Shown piece by piece: positions 42,177 to 49,453 of a stretch of DNA of 64,000 nucleotides; position 1 is the stretch's first letter, and each line of letters opens with the position of its first letter. The DNA is taken from positions 1 through 64,000 of the forward strand of contig DAOUCU010000059.1 of assembly GCA_034431935.1 (NCBI GenBank). The letters run 5' to 3'. The DNA is from JBFMDU01 sp034431935. GTDB lineage: Bacteria > Chloroflexota > Dehalococcoidia > GIF9 > JBFMDU01. The position numbers and the translations under genes were made by a program. The notes beneath the pieces are model-generated. The model saw nothing but the letters and a program-made list of their open reading frames with translations, made no database searches and had not been told where the DNA came from.

Positions 42177-42355
42177 AGGACGAACCTCTTTACCTTGGAC
42201 TAACTTCTGTTGTAATATAAGTCACAATGGCGGATATGATACCACACCGCGGTTGGCGCTAGCAACAATCCACAGCTAGGGCGCTTGGTCTTCTACAATT
42301 GTTCAACGTGCGTCTTCTATTCGCGTGCTAATTAGCGGCCCTGGTAAGGAGAACT

Positions 42356-43993
42356 ATGAAAGCAACAATCGAAACCGGGCAGGAACTCCGCGATATGTTC
42401 GGGGCCGCTGCCAGATGGCTTGAGAAGAGTGCCTCCGAAGTCGATGCAATTAATGTGTTCCCGGTGCCTGATGGGGATACCGGCACCAACATGCTCTTTA
42501 CCATGCGCTCCACTATGGAAGAGGCGTTTCGCGCTCCGGACCACAGCACTGCTCAGGTGATGAAGGCGATGGCGCATGGGGCCTTGATGGGTGCCCGGGG
42601 TAACTCTGGAGTAATCCTGTCCCAGGTCTTTCGCGGTTTGGCCAAGAAGCTGGGCGACAAAGACGGCATCGGCCCCAAAGAATGGGCAGAGGCGCTGGGG
42701 GAGGCTTCTCGAACCGCCTATCAGGGTCTTTCGCGTCCGGTAGAGGGAACCATACTGACAGTCATGCGTGATGCGGCTGAGGCAGCCACAGCGGCGGCGG
42801 AGAAGGGTGGCGTTACCTTAACTGAAGTTATGGAGGCTGCAGTGGAGGCGGCGAAGAGGTCGGTAGCCAGGACGCCTTTGCTCCTTCCAGTACTGAAAGA
42901 GGCCGGGGTTGTGGATGCCGGGGGACAGGGACTGTATATTATTCTTGATGGTGCTTTACACTATATGCGTGGTGAGGCCGATGAGCTACAGTACCGTCGG
43001 CCGCAGCTGGTCGCCGCTGCGGACCCGATGCCGCCAAAGGTGACACCGCTGACTGGTGTTAAAGAAGAGCCTTACGGCTACTGTACCGAGTTTATTATCA
43101 CCGGCGAAAAGCTCGATGCTGACCGCATCAGAAAACGTCTTGACCGGAAAGGGCAATCCCTGGTGGTTGTTGGGAATGAAAATGCGGTCAGAGTGCATAT
43201 ACATACACTCGACCCGGGCGCCATCCTGCACTGGGCGGTCTCCTTGGGTACTCTGCATCAGCTCAAAATACAGAACATGGATGACCAGCACGTTGATTTC
43301 ATAGAGATGCAGAAGGAAAGACTGCCGACCCTTGATATTGGAATTGTTGCGGTGGCCGCTGGCCAGGGCATTACCGAACTGCTTCAAAGTCTCGGCGCCT
43401 CCGCCATTGTTCCCGGTGGTCAGACAATGAACCCTAGTGTCAGGGATATCCTTCAGGCAGTGGAGACGGTCCCATCAGATAAAGTCATTATCCTGCCGAA
43501 CAATAAAAACATCATCCTGACGGCCTCTCAGGTACACAACCTGACTTCAAAAAAGGTAGCGGTTATCCCGACCAAAACGATTCCCCAAGGCGTGGCGGCT
43601 TTGCTGGCCTTTAACTACGAAGGCAATCTCGAGGAAAACACCAGGGCTATGGAAGCGGCGGTAAAATCGGTGCGGACAATTGAGGTGACCAGGGCGGTGC
43701 GTTCGACGCGGTTCGACGGGCTGAGGATAAAACGCGGGCAGTACATTGCGATTGTCGATGATGAAGCGCTCATCGCCAACGATGACGAGATAGAACCGGT
43801 GATTCTCCGTGCCCTGCAGAAGATGGTATGTGGGAACGTCGAAGTGATTACACTCTACTACGGGGCTGACAGTCAGGCGTCGCAGGCAGAAGGGATAGTC
43901 CAGCAGATACGTCAGAAGTATCCGCAGGTGCAGGTGGAACTGGTCCGTGGCGGACAGCCGCATTACAATTACATAATATCTCTGGAAGGATAA
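42356..43993 (+). CDS. fakA: Fatty acid kinase, DAK phosphatase-domain family (FakA/YloV)
   Basis: 545 residues. The N-terminal DhaL-type domain has the metal/ATP-binding motif INVFPVPDGDTGTNM (D39, D41 and neighbours), GARGNSGVILSQVFRG and GTILTVMRDAAEA. Middle and C-terminal domains match FakA. It phosphorylates fatty acids held by a FakB (DegV) protein, feeding exogenous fatty acids into phospholipid synthesis. A DegV protein is encoded 17 bases downstream. AAGGAGA precedes the ATG at a suitable distance. Confidence 0.9.
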   Translation: MKATIETGQELRDMFGAAARWLEKSASEVDAINVFPVPDGDTGTNMLFTMRSTMEEAFRAPDHSTAQVMKAMAHGALMGARGNSGVILSQVFRGLAKKLGDKDGIGPKEWAEALGEASRTAYQGLSRPVEGTILTVMRDAAEAATAAAEKGGVTLTEVMEAAVEAAKRSVARTPLLLPVLKEAGVVDAGGQGLYIILDGALHYMRGEADELQYRRPQLVAAADPMPPKVTPLTGVKEEPYGYCTEFIITGEKLDADRIRKRLDRKGQSLVVVGNENAVRVHIHTLDPGAILHWAVSLGTLHQLKIQNMDDQHVDFIEMQKERLPTLDIGIVAVAAGQGITELLQSLGASAIVPGGQTMNPSVRDILQAVETVPSDKVIILPNNKNIILTASQVHNLTSKKVAVIPTKTIPQGVAALLAFNYEGNLEENTRAMEAAVKSVRTIEVTRAVRSTRFDGLRIKRGQYIAIVDDEALIANDDEIEPVILRALQKMVCGNVEVITLYYGADSQASQAEGIVQQIRQKYPQVQVELVRGGQPHYNYIISLEG

Positions 43994-44010
43994 AACAGGA
44001 GGACAGCGTT

Positions 44011-44919
44011 GTGGTCAAGATTGTGACGGATACCCTTTCGGATCTTCCGGCAAGCCTGATAAAAGAACTCGGGATAAGCGTCGTCCCTTTGAATCTGCAT
44101 TTCGGTACCGAGGTGTATCGGGATACGGTAGACATCACAACGGATGTTTTTTACCAGAAGCTGATGAGCAAGCAGGTATTTCCGACCACTTCGGCACCAG
44201 GCCCCGGTATTTTCGTGGAGTTGTACAATCAGTTGGCCAAAGAGACGGATGCCATAGTCGCTATCATGACATCGCGCAAAATAAGCGCCGTTGGCGAAAG
44301 CGCCATGCAGGCCAAAAACATGGTCAAGCTCGATGCGCGGATTGAGGTGATTGATACCCAGCAGGTTGCTGGTGCTCTGATGCTTGTGGTCATTACTGCT
44401 GCCGAAGCGGCTAAAGCCGGTGCTAATTTCGAGCAGGTGGTGTCTCTGGTGAAAGACACCGTACAGCGGACACATGTACGCATGGCGTTCGATACGCTGG
44501 AGTATCTGAGGCGCGGTGGTCGCATCGGCAAAGCGCAGGCGCTTCTTGGCAGTCTCTTGAAGATCCATCCTGTGCTTGGCCTCAAGGACGGTGAGGCGTT
44601 TCCTCATCATCGGGCCAGGAACCGGGCGGGCGCCGTGGATTTTCTGGTAAATTTCGCCCGCGGCTTCGCCAAGATTGAGAAGATGGTCGTTGAAGATGCC
44701 ACCACGCCACAGGAAGCGGATGATCTGGTTGATCGTCTTGCAGCCTTCTATCCCAAGGAGCGCATCTACCGCGCCAAGGTTAGTCCGGTCTTCGGCGCTC
44801 ACGTCGGGCCGCATGTTCTCGATGTGGCGATTATAGAGGGGAAGAAAGAAGCCGGCGATATCCCGGTACCGGCTGCCCAGAAGGCGAAGGGCCTCTCTCC
44901 GTCTCCAGCTATCCTCTGA
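44011..44919 (+). CDS. DegV family fatty-acid-binding protein (FakB-like)
   Basis: 302 residues. MVKIVTDTLSDLPASLIKELG, the lipid-contact segment FPTTSAPGPG, and FDTLEYLRRGGRIGKAQALLGSLL are DegV hallmarks. DegV/FakB proteins carry a fatty acid to FakA for phosphorylation; pairing with fakA in one operon supports this. The GTG start at 44011 has CAGGAGG upstream. recG follows 15 bases later. Confidence 0.9.
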   Translation: MVKIVTDTLSDLPASLIKELGISVVPLNLHFGTEVYRDTVDITTDVFYQKLMSKQVFPTTSAPGPGIFVELYNQLAKETDAIVAIMTSRKISAVGESAMQAKNMVKLDARIEVIDTQQVAGALMLVVITAAEAAKAGANFEQVVSLVKDTVQRTHVRMAFDTLEYLRRGGRIGKAQALLGSLLKIHPVLGLKDGEAFPHHRARNRAGAVDFLVNFARGFAKIEKMVVEDATTPQEADDLVDRLAAFYPKERIYRAKVSPVFGAHVGPHVLDVAIIEGKKEAGDIPVPAAQKAKGLSPSPAIL

Positions 44920-44934
44920 CGAGGATATTGTCTC

Positions 44935-47397
44935 TTGATTGTGCCTGTAGAGCCGCTGAAAAGCATCCTCCAGCTTGAGCAGAAGCGGCACTATGATAAC
45001 GGAGCGGTCATTGGAGGGCTTGATGGCTTTGTGTCGAGATGGGCCGCTCAGGTGAGCCAGCGGAGGGTCGGGCCGCGTTTTCTTGCACGTCTCAAAAAGC
45101 TTGAGCTAACCCGGCCCAACTATGCCTCATGGGATGTCGAAAAGCGGCGCAAATGGGTGGAGCGCCTTCTAGCATGGCTGGCGGTCGCCGAGGACGAGGC
45201 ACAGCAGTCCGCTACGGTTTCGTCTAAAGCACCGCCTTTGTCTCGTCCAACAAAGCCGGTCGTGTGGCGTGCCATACCGGACGCCGGTCTCAATGCGCCT
45301 ATTGCCAGCGTGAAGGGCGTTGCCTCGGGTGTTGGTGGTAAGCTGTCGCGTCTCGGAGTCAGAACGGTACGGGACATGCTCTATTTCTTCCCACGGCGTC
45401 ATATCGATTACAGCAACCGGCGCTTCATTGCCGATTTGAAGGAGGGTGAAGAGCAGACCGTCGTGGCTACAGTGTGGCAGGCCAGCAGTGAGTTTCTTGG
45501 CGGCCGGCGTGGTACGGTGGCGGTGGTAGGTGATGAGACCGGGAACATGCGGGTGGTGTGGTTCAATCAGCCGTACCTTGCCGAGCGTCTACGGACGAAC
45601 TCTCGAATTGCCATCAGCGGCCGGATAACGGTGTATCGTGGGATCAAGCAGTTTGAGTCTCCTGAATGGGAGTTCATCGGTGATGCTGATGAGGACCTGC
45701 TTCATACCGGTCGCCTCGTGCCCGTCTACCCGCTGACCCAGGGGCTTTTCCCCAAGCAGATGCGTCGTTTGGCCAAGACGGTGGTCGATGGGTGGGCCGA
45801 CCGTGTGGTGGACTTCATGCCGGATGCAATTCGGGAAAGGTGTCATCTGGCAGGACTGTCCTGGGCGATCCGACAGGCGCATTTCCCCGATTCCCATGAG
45901 ACTCTGGGTGGGGCCAGGCGTCGGCTGGCCTTCGACGAGCTGTTTCTTTTCCAGATGGGTGTTCTTGGGCGAAAGAGGGAGTGGCAGGAAAGCCAGCCGG
46001 GTAGTCCGCTATCGGTTGACCGTGGACTGGTTGACCGGCTGGTAGCCAGTCTGCCGTTTAGCCTGACCAAGGCGCAGGCGAAGGCGCTGGATGAGATTCT
46101 AACCGACATCCAGAAGCCCAAGGCGATGTCGAGGCTCCTTCAGGGCGAGGTCGGTAGTGGTAAGACCGTGGTGGCAGTAGTGGTGCTGATTGTGGCGGTA
46201 GCTAACGGTTGTCAGGGCGCATTCATGGCGCCCACCGAGATACTCGCTGAACAACACTTCAACAGCGTTTGCCAGTTTTTGAAGATGCTGGGCGGTAGAG
46301 AAGAGGAGAGTGAGGCTAGTATGCGTCGCTATCACGGTGTCCTAGATAGGCCGGTGGTCGTGGCGCGCCTGGTGGGTGCGCTTTCGGCTAGAACCAAGAA
46401 GGCTTTGCATCAACAGGTTGAAGACGGTGAAGTGGGAATCACTATCGGTACGCATGCCATCATTCAGAAGGACGTATCTTTCAGAAAGCTGGGACTGGTA
46501 GTTGTTGACGAACAGCACCGCTTCGGCGTGGAACAGCGCTCGGCGCTGCGCCAGAAGGGTTTTAACCCGCATGTGCTGGCGATGACGGCGACACCGATCC
46601 CGCGCACCATGGCCCTAACTTTGTACGGTGATCTCGACCTATCGGTCATCGATGAACTGCCTCCTGGCAGACAGAGGGTGAGAACGAGGTGGGTATACCC
46701 GGAGGAACGTCCTAAGGCATATGATTTCGTCCGGCGCCAAGTAGCCGAGGGCCGACAGGCGTTCATCATCTGTCCTTTGATTGAGGAGTCTGAAGCGGTG
46801 CAGGCCAGAGCCGCAGTCGCTGAATACGAGCGTTTGTCCGGTGAGGTTTTTCCTCAGCTGCGTCTGGGACTGCTTCATGGGCGCATGTCGGCTGAAGACA
46901 AGGAAAGTGTTATGGCTCAATTCCGTGCCGGCGATCTTGATATTCTTGTTTCCACGGCGGTGGTCGAGGTTGGTATTGATGTCCCCAATGCCACGGTTAT
47001 GCTGGTCGAGGGCGCTGATAGGTTTGGCCTTTCTCAGCTTCACCAGTTCCGCGGTCGAGTGGGTCGCGGCCAGTATGCCAGCTATTGTCTCCTGCTAGCG
47101 GAAAACCCGTCTGAGGAAGGCAGGGAACGCCTGAGGCTGATCGAGCGGGTTCATAACGGATTCCTGCTGGCGGAAGAGGACCTCAAGATGCGAGGCCCTG
47201 GAGAATTCTTTGGGACGCGCCAGAGCGGACTAGCCGACTTTCGCATGGCGAAGCTGTCAGACGTGGCCTTGCTGGAGCTGGCAAGAACTGAGGCGATGTC
47301 GCTGTGGAAGGATATGCGTCTCATTAAGAGCCCTGAGTATCAGCCTTTGATGGCGGAACTGGCACGGACCTGGCCCGGCGTGGCCGAGTGGAGCTAG
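44935..47397 (+). CDS. recG: ATP-dependent DNA helicase RecG
   Basis: 820 residues, family length. It remodels stalled forks and Holliday junctions. An extra N-terminal region of about 120 residues precedes the wedge OB domain (RHIDYSNRRFIADLKEGEEQ). Helicase motifs: LLQGEVGSGKTVVA (about 402-415), DEQHRFGVEQR (about 524; the DExH box reads DEQH), MTATPIPRTMALTLYGDLD, and QFRGRVGRG. TTG at 44935 follows GAGGA at nine bases; a GTG six bases later is possible. Ends a fakA-degV-recG unit. Confidence 0.96.
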   Translation: MIVPVEPLKSILQLEQKRHYDNGAVIGGLDGFVSRWAAQVSQRRVGPRFLARLKKLELTRPNYASWDVEKRRKWVERLLAWLAVAEDEAQQSATVSSKAPPLSRPTKPVVWRAIPDAGLNAPIASVKGVASGVGGKLSRLGVRTVRDMLYFFPRRHIDYSNRRFIADLKEGEEQTVVATVWQASSEFLGGRRGTVAVVGDETGNMRVVWFNQPYLAERLRTNSRIAISGRITVYRGIKQFESPEWEFIGDADEDLLHTGRLVPVYPLTQGLFPKQMRRLAKTVVDGWADRVVDFMPDAIRERCHLAGLSWAIRQAHFPDSHETLGGARRRLAFDELFLFQMGVLGRKREWQESQPGSPLSVDRGLVDRLVASLPFSLTKAQAKALDEILTDIQKPKAMSRLLQGEVGSGKTVVAVVVLIVAVANGCQGAFMAPTEILAEQHFNSVCQFLKMLGGREEESEASMRRYHGVLDRPVVVARLVGALSARTKKALHQQVEDGEVGITIGTHAIIQKDVSFRKLGLVVVDEQHRFGVEQRSALRQKGFNPHVLAMTATPIPRTMALTLYGDLDLSVIDELPPGRQRVRTRWVYPEERPKAYDFVRRQVAEGRQAFIICPLIEESEAVQARAAVAEYERLSGEVFPQLRLGLLHGRMSAEDKESVMAQFRAGDLDILVSTAVVEVGIDVPNATVMLVEGADRFGLSQLHQFRGRVGRGQYASYCLLLAENPSEEGRERLRLIERVHNGFLLAEEDLKMRGPGEFFGTRQSGLADFRMAKLSDVALLELARTEAMSLWKDMRLIKSPEYQPLMAELARTWPGVAEWS

Positions 47398-47413
47398 AAG
47401 ACTGGCCGCCGTA

Positions 47414-47442
47414 TTGGACTTATGATGGCTTTCGTGTACAAT
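47414..47442 (+). promoter_or_regulatory. Strong promoter of the small Cys-Gly-Cys/Lys-rich gene
   Basis: TTGGAC, 17-base spacer, TACAAT; directly after the recG stop. Predicted start of transcription near 47449. Confidence 0.75.
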
Positions 47443-47490
47443 AGGCGTTCAAAGCACGTGCCGGAGCGCCAAGAAAGGAGGGCCTATATC

Positions 47491-47580
47491 ATGCCCCGCT
47501 GTGGTTGTGGAGCCTCCAAGAAGACAGCTGCGTCGAAAGGTGAGGCCAAAAAGACAGCTTCCAAGAAGTCCCTCAAATAG
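47491..47580 (+). CDS. Small 29-residue lysine-rich protein with N-terminal Cys-Gly-Cys
   Basis: Starts MPRCGCGASKK and ends SKKSLK; ten of 29 residues are lysine, and a KKTA(A)SK unit occurs twice. It has an excellent ribosome site (AAAGGAGG, about nine bases before ATG), its own promoter 49 bases upstream and a strong terminator 11 bases downstream, so the whole gene fits a transcript of about 175 bases. This arrangement argues for a real expressed gene. I recognise no family. The cysteines could bind a metal and the basic tail could bind nucleic acid; both are guesses. An RNA function for the transcript is the alternative. Confidence 0.6.
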   Translation: MPRCGCGASKKTAASKGEAKKTASKKSLK

Positions 47581-47590
47581 TATCCGGTAG

Positions 47591-47623
47591 AGTGAGTGCC
47601 GCTGCGTCACAGCGGCACTCACT
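47591..47623 (+). terminator. Strong hairpin after the small gene, just before argS
   Basis: Perfect 14-base-pair stem (arms 47591-47604 and 47610-47623) with a five-base loop, then TAATCCTTGT. It ends 10 bases before the argS ATG. Confidence 0.75.
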
Positions 47624-47633
47624 TAATCCTTGT

Positions 47634-49292
47634 ATGTTGAGACGAAGAATAGCTGAATCCCTTGAGGTGGCGGTCCGCACGGCGCAGGAGCGCGGAGCTA
47701 TCGTTCCCACGACGCTCCCGGAGTTGCTGGTAGAACGTCCTCAGGATCCCAAACACGGCGACTATGCCTCAAGCTTGGCTTTGAAGCTGGCAAGGGCGAC
47801 ACGTGCCAACCCGATGATAATTGCCGAGAAGCTTGCTGAATTGCTGCCCCCTATCGCTGGCGTGGAGCGCGTGACTATTGCGGCTCCAGGGTTCATCAAT
47901 TTCACGATTTCCGGCAAGTGGCTGACGGAGCAGGTGAATGTAGTCCTCAAGCAGGGGGATGCTTATGGCAATGTGCCTCTCGGCGGCGGTAAGCGTGTGC
48001 AGGTCGAGTTCGTAAGTGTGAACCCGACAGGTCCACTGCATGTCGGCCACGGACGCGGCGCGGTATTGGGGAGTACCCTGGCTAACGTACTAACCGCGGC
48101 CGGTTATGATGTTGAGAGAGAGTACTACGTCAACGACGCGGGTACCCAGATAGACAACTTCCGGATTTCACTGTACGTGCGTTATCAGCAATGTTTCGAC
48201 CGTGATGTGCCGATGCCTAACGAAGGGTATTTCGGCAAATACATGGTCGAACTGGCAAGGGATATTGCCTCATCCGAAGGTGACCGATTCTTGAGGATGC
48301 CGGAGGACAGAGCCATCTGCGAACTTGGGGCGATTGGTCTGAGCAGGATGGTCGATGCTATCAGGGATGAGCTGGATCGACTGCGCGTCAAGTTCGATAC
48401 TTGGTTCAGCGAGCATGACCTGTATCAGGGTGGTCAATGGGATCGGGCTATGGACATTTTGAGGAACGGGGGATATGTGACCCAGAAGGAGAATGCCATC
48501 TGGTTCGTTTCCACGGCGCTTGGCGAAGACAGGGACAACGTTCTGGTTCGTAGTAATGGTTCGCCGACTTATTTTGCTTCGGACGTTGCCTATCATTACA
48601 ACAAGTTCCTGGAGAGGAAATTCGACCAGGTCATTAATATCTGGGGAGCGGATCATCAGGGGCATGTATCGCGGATGAAGGCAGTGATCGGCGCCCTTGG
48701 AGTTTCCCCGGAGCGTCTAAAGGTGATTATCACCCAGCTTGTGACGCTGCGGCGCGGCCAGGAAGTAGTAAGGCTATCCAAGCGCAGCGGGGACATCATT
48801 ACTCTGGCTGAGGTCATGGATGAGGTCGGAGTTGACGCTTGCCGGTTTGTCTTCCTTTCCCGTTCCGCCGACAGCCAGATGGACTTTGACCTGGAACTGG
48901 CCAAGAAGCAGTCAGTTGAGAACCCGGTCTACTATGTCCAGTATGCCTATGCCCGTATCGCCAGCATCCTCCGGCTGGCCCAAGAGCAGGGTATTAACTT
49001 CGCTGACGGCGACGTTTCTCTGCTGACGAACGATGCCGAACTAGCGCTCCTTCGTGAGATAGTAAGATTGCCGGAATTGATAGAAATGATGGCCGCCAGG
49101 CTCGAACCGCACCATCTTCCGCATTATGCCCAGGACCTCGCTACCATTTTTCACAGCTTTTATCAACAGTGCCGCGTGATCTCCCCTGATCAGGCGGTGA
49201 CCAAAGCACGGCTCAAGCTGGTTATGGCGGCGCGTATAGTCCTTGCCCGAGTATTGGATCTGATGGGGATGACTGCGCCAGAGCGCATGTAG
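47634..49292 (+). CDS. argS: Arginyl-tRNA synthetase
   Basis: 552 residues from ATG 47634. Class I synthetase charging tRNA-Arg. N-terminal Arg-specific domain with PKHGDYASSLALKLA; the HIGH motif is HVGH (136-139) in NPTGPLHVGHGRG; the KMSKS loop is reduced to RLSKRSGDIITL (about 379), as usual in ArgRS; anticodon-binding helical domain at the C-terminus. A longer frame to 47592 would run through the terminator hairpin and is rejected. There is no Shine-Dalgarno sequence before the ATG, and the hairpin is only 10 bases upstream, so expression may depend on readthrough. Confidence 0.95.
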   Translation: MLRRRIAESLEVAVRTAQERGAIVPTTLPELLVERPQDPKHGDYASSLALKLARATRANPMIIAEKLAELLPPIAGVERVTIAAPGFINFTISGKWLTEQVNVVLKQGDAYGNVPLGGGKRVQVEFVSVNPTGPLHVGHGRGAVLGSTLANVLTAAGYDVEREYYVNDAGTQIDNFRISLYVRYQQCFDRDVPMPNEGYFGKYMVELARDIASSEGDRFLRMPEDRAICELGAIGLSRMVDAIRDELDRLRVKFDTWFSEHDLYQGGQWDRAMDILRNGGYVTQKENAIWFVSTALGEDRDNVLVRSNGSPTYFASDVAYHYNKFLERKFDQVINIWGADHQGHVSRMKAVIGALGVSPERLKVIITQLVTLRRGQEVVRLSKRSGDIITLAEVMDEVGVDACRFVFLSRSADSQMDFDLELAKKQSVENPVYYVQYAYARIASILRLAQEQGINFADGDVSLLTNDAELALLREIVRLPELIEMMAARLEPHHLPHYAQDLATIFHSFYQQCRVISPDQAVTKARLKLVMAARIVLARVLDLMGMTAPERM

Positions 49293-49403
49293 CCGTTATC
49301 TACGCATCAATCCTACCTACTATCTACCAGGATTTTTTATGCTACCTATTGCTTTTCGGTAAAGTGATGTTTAGAATAGCTTTACAGTCAGCTGTATGGC
49401 AAC

Positions 49404-49436
49404 AATGACCGGCCGTATCAGCGCCGGACGGTCATT
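49404..49436 (+). terminator. Hairpin between argS and the MFS-type gene
   Basis: Eight-base-pair outer stem (AATGACCG with CGGTCATT) with a large loop that can pair further (GGC/GCC). A T-rich run is lacking, so terminator strength is uncertain. Confidence 0.45.
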
Positions 49437-49453
49437 TGGATATAGGTGATCAA

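Noticed and set aside
43969..44991. 340-codon reverse frame opposite the DegV gene
   Set aside because: No domain recognised; the forward DegV protein has a good ribosome site and an operon context.
47592..47633. GTG start of argS inside the terminator hairpin
   Set aside because: No ribosome site, and the codons are the hairpin itself with no ArgRS likeness.
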